Below are positions 56,055 to 64,000 of a stretch of 64,000 bases of DNA, in pieces. This DNA comes from Rhodopirellula bahusiensis (GTDB lineage: Bacteria; Planctomycetota; Planctomycetia; Pirellulales; Pirellulaceae). Where the stretch lies: contig NZ_NIZW01000013.1 in assembly GCF_002727185.1 (NCBI RefSeq), forward strand, positions 62,001 to 126,000. Reading direction: 5' to 3'. The notes below the pieces were generated by a model. It was given only the letters and a program-made list of their open reading frames with translations. It was not told the DNA's origin and searched no databases. The stretch's first letter is position 1. Each line of letters starts with the position of its first letter. The translations under genes and the position numbers were made by a program.

Positions 56055-57173
56055 CTACTCGGACGCTTGAAGATTCTCTGTCAGGAACGTCTGCATCATC
56101 TCACGAATCTTTGGAGACCCGAATTCTTTGCCTCCGTGTTTGCCACCTTCGATGAGATGCAGCTTCGATTCGACTTCGGCGGCTTCGAGTGCTTCGTGCA
56201 TCAATTGGCTCTGGTTCGCCGGGACGGTCGGGTCTTTCGTTCCATGGATGATCAAGAATGGAGGGTCATTTGCGTCGACGTACGTGATCGGGTTGACCCG
56301 GCGGATTCCATCGTCGTTCCCGATGACTACACCGCCCCCGAGGAGCTTGGATTCGGGTGAACCGGCGCGGTTGTGAGATTCAAACCCTTTGGTGGTCACA
56401 AATCTTGAGAAGTCGGTGGGACCGTAAAGATCGATGACAGCTTGGACGCGACTGGATTGGTCCTGCCATCCGCCGGTTCCTTCGAGCTCCTCAACGTCGC
56501 CGCTGGTTCCGAGCAACGCGACCAGATGGCCGCCAGCGGAACTACCGCCGACCGCGATGCGGTCTGGATCGATTCCATACTCCTCCGCGTGCGCTCGCAG
56601 GTATCGAATCGCGCACTTGCAGTCTTCGATTTGTGCCGGAAAGGGTGCTTCACCTGTCAGGCGGTATTCGATGGTTGCCCCGACAAAGCCTTTCGCCACC
56701 ACCCTTGCAACTTGGCCGACGCCACCTTCTTTGGTGCCACCCTGCCAGCCACCACCGTGCACCCAAACATACGCGGGCAACGGTTCATCGGACTTCTTCT
56801 CTGGCAGCACGATGTGCATTTTCAGGTCCCGGCCACCACCCTTTCCAAAGATGACGTCGCGTTTGATAATGACGCCTCGCGGCGCATTTGCAGCGGCATT
56901 GCGATTGTTGGCAGGACGTCGCGCGGACATTGTCGTCACCACCTCTTTGATCACGATCTCGCCGTCACCATCGCGGTCGAGACGTTGAAACAACCGATCG
57001 GGTCCACTGAACTCATCGAGAGTGACTTTGCCATCGTCATTGGAATCGTCGCCTTCCAAACGGTTTTTAATTGAGGAAGGGTCTCGCTGCTGGGCGGGCG
57101 CCATCGCCGCCCAAGTGAAGACGGCAACGAAAACCACGAGTGCGTGAATCAAAGGACGGGAGCTGTGAGTCAT
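56055..57173 (-). CDS. Secreted alpha/beta-hydrolase (esterase) with N-terminal EF-hands
   Basis: 372 residues from the ATG at 57173; the 57 open codons upstream have no signal and are basic. Signal LIHALVVFVAVFTWAAMAPA. Two EF-hand loops (DDSNDDGKVTLDEF, DRDGDGEIVIKEV) precede a short linker rich in Asn/Ala. Then a BD-FAE/esterase fold: VWVHGGGWQGG (oxyanion hole), GGSSAGGH (nucleophile Ser), and late DPTVP and GGKHGG for the Asp and His. The family includes carbohydrate esterases such as acetyl or feruloyl esterases. The calcium loops suggest stability or surface docking in seawater. It converges with the DUF1853 gene. Confidence 0.9.
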   Translation of the reverse strand: MTHSSRPLIHALVVFVAVFTWAAMAPAQQRDPSSIKNRLEGDDSNDDGKVTLDEFSGPDRLFQRLDRDGDGEIVIKEVVTTMSARRPANNRNAAANAPRGVIIKRDVIFGKGGGRDLKMHIVLPEKKSDEPLPAYVWVHGGGWQGGTKEGGVGQVARVVAKGFVGATIEYRLTGEAPFPAQIEDCKCAIRYLRAHAEEYGIDPDRIAVGGSSAGGHLVALLGTSGDVEELEGTGGWQDQSSRVQAVIDLYGPTDFSRFVTTKGFESHNRAGSPESKLLGGGVVIGNDDGIRRVNPITYVDANDPPFLIIHGTKDPTVPANQSQLMHEALEAAEVESKLHLIEGGKHGGKEFGSPKIREMMQTFLTENLQASE

Positions 57174-57360
57174 GGAATGCTCGGCGGTGTTTTGCTGGTC
57201 GACGTGTGCAATTGGATGATTCCCCGCATGATAGCGAACCAGTCTTCCGCGAATCAAATCACTCGATATTTGATACAGAGCTTCCGCATCTTCGCCTCGC
57301 GGTCTCGATCTAATTCTTCCACTTCTCGTAAGCATTCGCCCCATCTTCGAAAATGACGGA

Positions 57361-57900
57361 CTATTGCGATTCGATGAGCGTCACAATGTTTGCGATCGTG
57401 GAGTAGTTGCGTGCGGTTGCCGCCACTCCCAGTCTACGCTCAATGTTGGCGGCCAGTTTGGAGGTTCCAAATCCATCAGGAGCGTGCAAGTAGAAGATGT
57501 CGCCAATCAATTCGTACCGTTCCGATTCAATCGCAATTTTCGCCATCTCCCGGGAGTCGAAATCGACCGGCGAGTCTGCCAGGAAGAAGAAGTGCATTGT
57601 CTTGGGAGCCGAAATAGCGTCCGCAAAAGGATTCGTCGCGACGGCAATTGCAAATTCGTCTTTGTTCAGAAGGATAACGTCGGGGTAGAAGCCGAACTGC
57701 TCTCCTGTCGCATCGGAGATGCGTCTAGTGAGTTCACGTTTCGATCTGAACCTGGACTCGAAGACAACGTTCCCGCTTTGGATGTAGGTTCGAACAGCTT
57801 TGCAGCCAACTGATTCGAACATTGAACGCAGCGCGGCCATCGGCACTCTGTTCTTGCCACCCACGTTGATGCCGCGAAAAAGAGCGATCCAGGTATTCAT
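57361..57900 (-). CDS. DUF1697 domain protein
   Basis: 179 residues, the full family length. WIALFRGINVGGKNRVPMAALRSMFE, the following VRTYIQSGNVVFES, and a C-terminal RNYSTIANIVTLIES are the family signature. The fold is a ferredoxin-like pair, with no catalytic function known. It is cytosolic. It is read just downstream of the GNAT gene on the same strand (71-base gap), and both are common as small accessory genes in bacteria, possibly recently acquired, though composition does not differ visibly. Confidence 0.9.
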   Translation of the reverse strand: MNTWIALFRGINVGGKNRVPMAALRSMFESVGCKAVRTYIQSGNVVFESRFRSKRELTRRISDATGEQFGFYPDVILLNKDEFAIAVATNPFADAISAPKTMHFFFLADSPVDFDSREMAKIAIESERYELIGDIFYLHAPDGFGTSKLAANIERRLGVAATARNYSTIANIVTLIESQ

Positions 57901-57971
57901 TTTTTCTCAACGGGTACGATTTGTTGCGAGGCGAATTTGCCGAGGAACGTGAGAAGACGCTGATCCGCCGT

Positions 57972-58505
57972 TCACTGTTCGGCTTGAGTAATGTCCAACA
58001 CAAAACGATGCGTCGCGATTCCGTCGTAGTTGAAATCGCAATCGTAGGTCATGCCAGACTTTTCTAGCACGCGGATGGAGGCGATGTTTTCCGGCATGAC
58101 AAACGCAACGATGTGTCGCAGTCCGATAACTTCGAGGCAAAACTTCAGACAAGCCGTGCAAGCTTCCGTTGCTATCCCGCGACCCCAGTGGTCTGGCAAG
58201 AAGCGATATCCTATGTCGACGACACCCAGGTCCGGCAAATACTTCGGACCGCAGAACCCGATAACGGTCTGCGATTCCTTCAAGACGCATGCCCATCGAC
58301 CGTATCCGTACTCTCGAAAATCCGGGTAGTCGGCGATGAACTGCCTGGCTTCTGCGACCGAGCTCAGAGGTGCATCGCCGGTGTATCGCAGGACGTCAGG
58401 ATTGCTATTGAGCTCAAACGCAAGTTCCGCGTCGTCAACCGTGAAGGCTCGATGAACGAGACGCGCCGTTTCTGGTCCAATTGAATAGGACGATGTAGTA
58501 GCCAT
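57972..58505 (-). CDS. GNAT-family N-acetyltransferase (RimJ/RimL type)
   Basis: 177 residues. RLVHRAFTVDDAELAFELNSNPDVLRYTG is the start of RimJ/RimL-like acetyltransferases, VVDIGYRFLPDHWGRGIATEAC contains the acetyl-CoA loop (WGRGIATEA), and VMPENIASIRVLEKSGM is the C-terminal helix. It transfers acetyl to an amine of a small molecule or protein N-terminus. The substrate is unknown. Its ATG lies on top of the ATG of a short open frame on the other strand. Confidence 0.9.
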   Translation of the reverse strand: MATTSSYSIGPETARLVHRAFTVDDAELAFELNSNPDVLRYTGDAPLSSVAEARQFIADYPDFREYGYGRWACVLKESQTVIGFCGPKYLPDLGVVDIGYRFLPDHWGRGIATEACTACLKFCLEVIGLRHIVAFVMPENIASIRVLEKSGMTYDCDFNYDGIATHRFVLDITQAEQ

Positions 58506-58662
58506 GACATTTGCCTATTCCGTTCAATTCGTCGAAGGCGATTTCGGTCTGCTATTGGGGCCTGGATGGAGCCAAGACACTGGTCCTAACACGCTTTCCT
58601 CAGCGATACCGCCTTACGATAGGCCGACTGCCGTGCCAAAGAAACCCAAAGGCAAGAAGTGA
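58504..58662 (+). CDS. Possible 52-residue small protein or gene remnant
   Basis: An ATG frame of 52 codons ends PKKPKGKK-stop. The text (FVEGDFGLLLGPGWSQ, then SSAIPPYDRPTAVP) reads like a globular C-terminus with a basic tail, similar in style to the Lys-rich tails of the sulfatases. It overlaps the divergent GNAT start by two bases and has no ribosome site, so it may be a remnant of a longer gene or chance. An overlapping 111-codon frame (58511-58846) is less protein-like. Confidence 0.25.
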   Translation: MTFAYSVQFVEGDFGLLLGPGWSQDTGPNTLSSAIPPYDRPTAVPKKPKGKK

Positions 58663-58838
58663 ACAACACGGAGATCCCCCGGAGTCGACATCGTTCTCGC
58701 GTCGGTTGGTTGACGTGTACCGTGACGCCAAGAATCTGCAACGTCAAAAGTCATCGTCGAGCAAGGCGGACTACGCAAACACAGGCGTCATGCCACCACT
58801 TCCGCAATTAGCTGAATCGTTACTGCGACAATCACCGT
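58663..58838. other. Short gap before the FecR gene end
   Basis: Together with the possible small frame above, this completes a 333-base stretch between GNAT and FecR genes. I see no gene, hairpin or repeat in it. Confidence 0.5.
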
Positions 58839-60119
58839 CTAAATAACCGCAGTGGAAAGAATCAACTGCGGCGGATGATTGCCTTTCCTTGAACCAAACC
58901 AGATATCGTTTTCTTTATCCTTGTCCAGGGTCAAAATCAACGTCAACGGACCTGGTTGCGTGACAACCTTGGACACATCCATTTCGACCACCTGCCCGTC
59001 GGTCACAACGCCACTGTGTTCGTCAACCAATTGGATTGATTCCGGGGCGTTGTCGTGGGTCAGGCTTGCCTCATCCCAATCGCTGTGTTCACCAAGGTGG
59101 ACTTGCAGCTTGCCAGACCCGGTGTCGATCTCTTGAGTCAATTGCAGTTTCGCCGTCTGCAGTGCGCCCAACTCGGGAACGACGAAACGGAGGTAAATTA
59201 CACGTTTGCCCCCTTCGACTTTCAATTGCCTGCTGTTGGCGGCGAGCTTTCCCCGGCCCAACGTCATGTCATCCGTTGGCACAAGCCGAGTGTTTTGTTG
59301 TGCTGATATGGCAATGTCCTGCACCGCGAAGGACGCGTCCTTCGTCGAAACGGTCTGCTGGGACCCCACCTCGATCCGCTTGCGATCACTGTGCCGGATC
59401 ATACTCACGCGACCTTCGTAAACTTCCAACTTCGTCTGTCCGTCATCCGCCAAACCGAAAATGGTCCCCATCACGTCAATGGTCGAAAGGCTCGTGTGCA
59501 CTTGGAAGGGCAGCTCATCAGGTCTTCGGTCCGAAACTTCAAAAAGCACATCACCTTGGTCTAGGTTGACTTCCGGACGAGCCGAAGCAAGCGTCACCCG
59601 CGTCCCCTTGTCCAACGATAAAATAGAACCATCGACCAGCCTCAACACCGCCCGAGCATGCTCCCCGCACACGACCTTGTCGCCAACACGAACGTGTGTC
59701 TCTGGGGCTAAAGGAAAAACACCTGCGGATCGTTCCACCTGTGCTTCACCGCTACCCGAAACGGTAAGGCAGATTCCAAACGGCGGAGAGGTCTCTGGCG
59801 TGGCATTGCGATAAAAATAGATTCCACACACGATCAACAAAGCCGCCGCGTTGGCAAGCAAGAGCCAAGCAAAAGAACGAAGCGGCGGGGGCGCTGTCCG
59901 CTTTGGCATCGCTGGCGTGGCGTTCTGTTGCATCAGGTTGATCTCAACCTGCTCACTCATCGATTCACGCAACAACACGTTCAGTCGCGTTTCTTCCTGG
60001 AATTGCCTGCGTAAATCCGCCGACGACTCCACCGCCCGCAACAACGTTTCGATGCCTTGTTCATCAAGCGAGCCGTCAAGGTACGCCGCTACCAGTTCGT
60101 CAAAAGACTGTTGATCCAT
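58839..60119 (-). CDS. FecR-domain membrane protein with C-terminal DNRLRE-type domain
   Basis: 426 residues. The N-terminus (FDELVAAYLDGSLDEQGIETLL, about 5-60) is an anti-sigma-like helical domain; WLLLANAAALLIVCGIYFY is one transmembrane segment near 85-104; about 140-245 is FecR (LDKGTRVTLASARPEVNLDQGDVLFEV, VHTSLSTIDVMGTIFGL, VYEGRVSM). The last 130 residues (KVEGGKRVIYLRFVVPELG, SDWDEASLTHDNAP, LILTLDKDKENDIWFGSR) match a DNRLRE/CBM96-like beta sandwich. So the outside end may bind a polysaccharide, and the inside end holds the sigma factor. It follows the ECF gene by 15 bases. The extra domain is not part of classical FecR. Confidence 0.87.
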   Translation of the reverse strand: MDQQSFDELVAAYLDGSLDEQGIETLLRAVESSADLRRQFQEETRLNVLLRESMSEQVEINLMQQNATPAMPKRTAPPPLRSFAWLLLANAAALLIVCGIYFYRNATPETSPPFGICLTVSGSGEAQVERSAGVFPLAPETHVRVGDKVVCGEHARAVLRLVDGSILSLDKGTRVTLASARPEVNLDQGDVLFEVSDRRPDELPFQVHTSLSTIDVMGTIFGLADDGQTKLEVYEGRVSMIRHSDRKRIEVGSQQTVSTKDASFAVQDIAISAQQNTRLVPTDDMTLGRGKLAANSRQLKVEGGKRVIYLRFVVPELGALQTAKLQLTQEIDTGSGKLQVHLGEHSDWDEASLTHDNAPESIQLVDEHSGVVTDGQVVEMDVSKVVTQPGPLTLILTLDKDKENDIWFGSRKGNHPPQLILSTAVI

Positions 60120-60134
60120 GATTCAAAGCTCTCC

Positions 60135-60650
60135 CTACACCTGGACTGTCTGTGCGTGAATACACTGTCGAAGTTGACAACGAAGTCGGGTCAGCGTCGT
60201 GCGGATCGACCCGGCTCGCATGGATGCTTGCTCGGCCAAGTTTTGCCCTTTGATGTTCTGCCCGTACCGCAACAGCAACAGACGCTGCATGTTGGGCGAT
60301 AACTTTTGGAAGCAACGGCGCAAGGCCACCCGTTCGCCTCGCCATACCTCGTCGTCACCTTCAACGGCGACCATCGCAAGCTCAGCCAACATGGTGTTCA
60401 CACCACTGGTTGGCATTTGTTTTTGCCGTCGCCAATACCGCTGAACCACGTGCTTGGCGACGCCACACGCCCAGGGCAAAAATCGGCGTGAAGGATCAAA
60501 CGTGTCCTCACTTTTTAGAATCTCGACCACCGTTTCCTGGAACAACTCCTCCGCCACATCGAAGTCATGCACCATCGCTACGATCATCGCAAAGATTCGC
60601 GACCGATTCTCGGTGATGTTCAAAAACGATTGAAAGGAAGGGTCACTCAT
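60135..60650 (-). CDS. ECF sigma factor, Rhodopirellula/Verrucomicrobium group
   Basis: 171 residues. Region 2 spans about 15-80 (DFDVAEELFQETVVEILKS, FLPWACGVAKHVVQRYWRR); region 4 spans about 110-165 (LSPNMQRLLLLRYGQNIKGQNLAEQASMRAGSIRTTLTRLRCQL). Short linker, no extra domain. This is the compact ECF type common in planctomycetes next to FecR genes. It likely drives its own promoter and perhaps the divergent DUF5060 gene 320 bases away, when the FecR partner senses a ligand. Confidence 0.92.
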   Translation of the reverse strand: MSDPSFQSFLNITENRSRIFAMIVAMVHDFDVAEELFQETVVEILKSEDTFDPSRRFLPWACGVAKHVVQRYWRRQKQMPTSGVNTMLAELAMVAVEGDDEVWRGERVALRRCFQKLSPNMQRLLLLRYGQNIKGQNLAEQASMRAGSIRTTLTRLRCQLRQCIHAQTVQV

Positions 60651-60969
60651 GAAAGCGAATCATTGGTAGTGGTGACAGATTGCGGCGGTTCCAGCAACGA
60701 CGATAGGGCAACGACGATAGAGCACATGCCTTTTCGGCCTAACGGAATGTCCGCTGTAGTTACTTGTTCGGTCCGTGCAAAGCGTGCACACGAAATCCTC
60801 CATTTTTCAAAACTTGATTGCCTCACGAACCAAGCGGGGAAAGTTTCGCCAGAAATCGAATTCTTTTTGTGCACGTTTGGACGGTTCCGACAATAGACCG
60901 TTGAAAGGCTTCATGTCAGCCCACGCTCTTTGTCGGATTACAACTAAGTTTGATTGGAAGGCTCCAGTA
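60651..60969. promoter_or_regulatory. Divergent promoter region of the sigma factor and DUF5060 genes
   Basis: 319 bases without a gene. GTGCA (60775-60779) and TGCAC (60785-60789) form a short dyad, and GTGCAC recurs near 60870. A shared control region for both directions is likely from position alone. No clear -35/-10 set can be called. GGAAGG at 60956-60961 is the ribosome site of the plus-strand gene, 8 bases before its ATG. Confidence 0.4.
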
Positions 60970-63900
60970 ATGAAACGTATTTCAGTGTTCGTTTGTGCTC
61001 TCATCGCCATTGGGAACCTCAGCGTTCCCGCCGCAGCCAAAGCGGCGGACGTCTCCCTTTCAGGGGAACTTCGCCAATGGCATGCGGTCACGTTAACCGT
61101 CGATGGCCCGGAAGCCTCCGAACAGGGCACTCCCAATCCATTCCTCGATTACCGGATGGAAGTGGCGTTCATGAACGCGGATTCAGGCGTGTCTTACATC
61201 GTGCCGGGTTACTTCGCTGCTGACGGTGACGCCGCCAACACCTCGGCAACCTCGGGGAACAAATGGCGAGCCCACCTCTGTCCCGACCATGCTGGCGAAT
61301 GGACGTACAAGATCTCCTTTCGGAAAGGGCCTAGCGTCGCGATTTCAGACGACGAAAATGAAGGCACGCCAGTCGAATCAGTCGACGGTTTGCAGGGCAC
61401 GATCACAATCGCAGCGACGGATAAGTCAGGACGCGATTTCCGTGGCAAAGGTCGACTGAACTACGTTGGCAAACATCACCTGCAATTCGCCGGCACTGAA
61501 GAGTACTTCTTGAAAGCGGGCGCGGACGCCCCCGAAAACTTCCTGGCCTACCGTGATTTCGATGGCGACTTCAAAACCGATGGAAAGAAGGACAATCTTG
61601 TCAAAGACTGGCAACCTCACGTTCAAGACTGGATGTCAGGTGACCCAACCTGGCAAGGCGACAAGGGCAAAGGCATCATTGGTGCGATCAACTACCTTGC
61701 TTCCCAAGGACTGAATGCTTTTTCATTTCTAACTCTCAATATCGAGGGCGATGATCGCAACGTTTTCCCATATACCGCATACGACGAACGTTCACGAATG
61801 GACTGTTCGCGAATGGATCAATGGGAAATCGTGTTGTCCCATGGCGACAAGATGGGCATGTACTTGCATTTCAAAACTCAAGAAGCTGAAAACGTGAACC
61901 TGCTCGACAACGGCGAAACAGGACCACAACGCAAGCTGTACTACCGGGAACTGATCGCACGCTTCAGCCACCACCTAGCGATGAACTGGAACCTGGGCGA
62001 GGAGGTCGGCCTGGGCCATAAGGTCAGCACGGAAAAGAAAGTTGCCTGGGCGAAGTACTTTTGGAATCACGATCCGTACCAACATCACATCGTGATCCAT
62101 AACGGAAACCGACACTACGACATGCTGGGGAACGCTTCCCAGTTGACCGGGTTTTCACTGCAAACGAACAAGCCTGACTTCCGCAATGTCCATGGACAAA
62201 CGCTGGACTACCTTCGTCGTTCGGTGCAGGCCGGCAAACCTTGGGTGGTCGCGTGCGACGAACCTGGCGATGCACAACATTCACTTGTCACCGACGAAGA
62301 AGATCCGACTCGCAACAACGCTCGCCAGAACGCTTTGTGGGGTAATTTCATGGCCGGTGGAGCCGGCGTCGAATGGTACTTTGGCTACAAGCACCCTCAC
62401 AGCGATCTAACGTGCCAGGACTATCGGGTTCGCGAAAACATGTGGCGGCAATGCCGGATCGCATTGAAATTCTTTGCCAATGAAAAGATCCCGTTTCAAA
62501 ACATGACCAACGCAAACGACTTGCTTGGTACGAAAAACGGCTACTGCTTCGCGGACGCCGGAAAACTGTATCTCGTCTACCTGAAACAGGCCGACACAAC
62601 GACTCTCGATCTCAACGGTGTCGATCGGGAGTTTGAAATCCTTTGGTTCAACCCCCGCACCGGAGGCGACCTGCAAGCGGGATCCGTTCAAACCGTCAAC
62701 GGCGGCGACAAAGTCAATCTCGGCCAACCGCCTATGGATTCCGACCAAGACTGGCTCGCAGTACTGCGGCCAACCCATGGAGCCGTGGCACACAACACAA
62801 CCGCCATGAACGCGTCGCCTCAAAACAAATCGAATCCGAACTCAACTGCACGAAGTTCGGCAAATGAGGCACTCGTCCTGAACGCTCTGACCGATTTCCA
62901 GTTTGTAACCGAAGGCGATTTTGTGCCTGGCTACAAAGACAAGAACCGGCGAGCGATGGCGATCGACGCAGCCAAGTTCCAAGACAAGTTTGCAGCCGCC
63001 GAGGCACAATACCAAGGCCAAGCGGGCACCTTCGACTTGGTCCTCACCGCGTTAACGGAAACGGACGGCGAGTCAAGCTACCGCCTTCTTGTGGCCGGCA
63101 AACTCGTCGGCGAAGTCCAAAATCCGGAAACCGCCAAAGACTATGCGCCCAACCGGACTCACTTCAAGCAAGTTGACTTGCACCCCGGTGACACCATTCG
63201 CGTCGAATTCAATTCGGCATCCAACGGCAAGATCCCTGAAGGCGATGCGTTTGCATTTTCACGAGGACGTTGGCGTTCAGTGACCATCGTGCAACCGGGA
63301 TCGTCAGCGGGAACACCGGCCAAACAACCATCCAGCAAAACCAAGAACGCAAACGCCGCGTCTTCCGCTAAGACTCCCTTCAATTTCACTTATGACCCGT
63401 CAAAAGCCAAACGCGTTTCTCGACAAACCGACGGCATCGTCGTGGTGGAAGCCGAAGACTTCGACGCCGTCGATCGCCAGGACCATCGCAAGTGGTACGT
63501 GACCCGCAGCGAAACGACACCGGGCATCCTACCTGATCCGGACCCCAACCATGCCGACGGTGCCAGCAACGGTGCCTACCTTGAAATCCTCCCCGACACG
63601 CGGGTCACACACAGTGACCCATTGGTCAATGGCGTCAGCTTTAGCAACACGCCGGGCCAATGCAGCGTTCTGTACTACCCGGTCGAAATCACCGAACCCG
63701 GCCGCTACTACGTGTGGGTGCGGATGTGCTGCACCGGTTCGGAGGACAACGGTTTGCACGTGGGGATCGACGGTCAATGGCCCGAATCCGGTGCTCGCAT
63801 GCAGTGGACCGGCAAGCACGGTCAATGGCAATGGGATTCTCGCCAGCGAACGGAAAAGGTCCACACCGGCGTGTTAGGAAAGATCTGGCTCGACATCGAT

Positions 63901-64000
63901 GAACCCGGCCGACACACGGTCATGTTCTCAATGCGAGAAGACGGTTTCGAATTCGACCGATTCCTGCTGACCCAAACGCCGCAGTTCTTGAAAAGCAAGA
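60970..64000 (+). CDS. Large secreted DUF5060 protein with TIM-barrel and CBM-like C-terminus (3' end outside window)
   Basis: Over 1010 codons with no stop to the window end. MKRISVFVCALIAIGNLSVPAAAKA is a signal peptide. About 30-115 is DUF5060, an Ig-like domain (LRQWHAVTLTVDGPEAS, FAADGDAANTS, KWRAHLCPDHAGEWTYKISF). About 200-560 looks like a (beta/alpha) barrel of a glycosidase (GIIGAINYLASQGLNAFSFL, RFSHHLAMNWNLGEEVGLG, KPWVVACDEPGDAQ with candidate catalytic acids, and AGGAGVEWYFGY). From about 823 (IVVVEAEDFDAVDRQ, GRYYVWVRMCCTG) there is a CBM35-like sugar-binding domain. It likely breaks down a polysaccharide; divergence from the ECF/FecR pair suggests substrate-induced control. Confidence 0.88.
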   Translation, partial: MKRISVFVCALIAIGNLSVPAAAKAADVSLSGELRQWHAVTLTVDGPEASEQGTPNPFLDYRMEVAFMNADSGVSYIVPGYFAADGDAANTSATSGNKWRAHLCPDHAGEWTYKISFRKGPSVAISDDENEGTPVESVDGLQGTITIAATDKSGRDFRGKGRLNYVGKHHLQFAGTEEYFLKAGADAPENFLAYRDFDGDFKTDGKKDNLVKDWQPHVQDWMSGDPTWQGDKGKGIIGAINYLASQGLNAFSFLTLNIEGDDRNVFPYTAYDERSRMDCSRMDQWEIVLSHGDKMGMYLHFKTQEAENVNLLDNGETGPQRKLYYRELIARFSHHLAMNWNLGEEVGLGHKVSTEKKVAWAKYFWNHDPYQHHIVIHNGNRHYDMLGNASQLTGFSLQTNKPDFRNVHGQTLDYLRRSVQAGKPWVVACDEPGDAQHSLVTDEEDPTRNNARQNALWGNFMAGGAGVEWYFGYKHPHSDLTCQDYRVRENMWRQCRIALKFFANEKIPFQNMTNANDLLGTKNGYCFADAGKLYLVYLKQADTTTLDLNGVDREFEILWFNPRTGGDLQAGSVQTVNGGDKVNLGQPPMDSDQDWLAVLRPTHGAVAHNTTAMNASPQNKSNPNSTARSSANEALVLNALTDFQFVTEGDFVPGYKDKNRRAMAIDAAKFQDKFAAAEAQYQGQAGTFDLVLTALTETDGESSYRLLVAGKLVGEVQNPETAKDYAPNRTHFKQVDLHPGDTIRVEFNSASNGKIPEGDAFAFSRGRWRSVTIVQPGSSAGTPAKQPSSKTKNANAASSAKTPFNFTYDPSKAKRVSRQTDGIVVVEAEDFDAVDRQDHRKWYVTRSETTPGILPDPDPNHADGASNGAYLEILPDTRVTHSDPLVNGVSFSNTPGQCSVLYYPVEITEPGRYYVWVRMCCTGSEDNGLHVGIDGQWPESGARMQWTGKHGQWQWDSRQRTEKVHTGVLGKIWLDIDEPGRHTVMFSMREDGFEFDRFLLTQTPQFLKSK

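Noticed and set aside
58511..58846. Plus-strand frame of 111 codons
   Set aside because: Overlaps the end of the FecR gene; text is Ser/Arg-rich without domain signs.
1..64000. CRISPR arrays, tRNA or rRNA genes, phage or transposase genes
   Set aside because: Read for direct repeats with spacers, cloverleaf-like arms and transposase motifs; none was convincing.

Overview
The window looks like chromosome from a marine planctomycete of the Rhodopirellula type. The evidence is gene content: two DUF1559 prepilin-like proteins, PVC-type haem-binding proteins, sulfatases, several Gfo/Idh/MocA oxidoreductases, an ECF sigma factor of the Rhodopirellula/Verrucomicrobium group with a FecR partner, and many long secreted or lipid-anchored proteins. 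I see no tRNA, rRNA, CRISPR array, intact transposase or phage module.

Layout. 1-7100: the 3' end of a Gfo/Idh/MocA gene, a VOC protein, a coupled ceramidase-like plus PVC-cytochrome pair, and a 5'-truncated sulfatase. 7100-20500: an amino-sugar and sialic-acid region on the minus strand. One coupled set runs sialidase, N-acetylneuraminate lyase, kelch-sodium symporter fusion, AGE epimerase. A second coupled set runs PIG-L deacetylase, NagB, Gfo/Idh/MocA oxidoreductase. A Tat-type Gfo/Idh/MocA gene and a divergent AraC regulator lie beside them. 20700-28400: a YncE/CCP-like dihaem protein, a PAS-LuxR regulator, a repeat-rich gap, a FadL-type porin and a thioesterase-methyltransferase fusion. 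28600-34700: a 2026-residue pseudokinase/AAA/TPR/GAF hybrid histidine kinase. 34900-46300: an octahaem cytochrome lipoprotein with three TPR/FG-GAP/ASPIC-UnbV (CRTAC1) lipoproteins. 46400-50100: two DUF1559 genes, each with a tiny acidic lipoprotein and a strong terminator. 50200-58500: a sulfatase, a GH2 enzyme, an AhpD-like/DUF1853 pair, an EF-hand esterase, a DUF1697 protein and a GNAT protein. 58800-64000: an ECF sigma and FecR-DNRLRE pair diverging from a large secreted DUF5060 protein that runs off the end.

How it may work together. The 7-20 kb block reads as a scavenging route. Sialidase frees sialic acid, the kelch domain may set its anomer, the symporter imports it, NanA splits it to ManNAc and pyruvate, the AGE epimerase makes GlcNAc, and NagB feeds fructose-6-phosphate to glycolysis. 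No GlcNAc/ManNAc kinase or NagA lies in the window; the PIG-L deacetylase coupled to NagB may do the deacetylation. The 35-46 kb block suggests an envelope electron-transfer or surface-binding system. All function is inferred by reading motifs; no database search was run.
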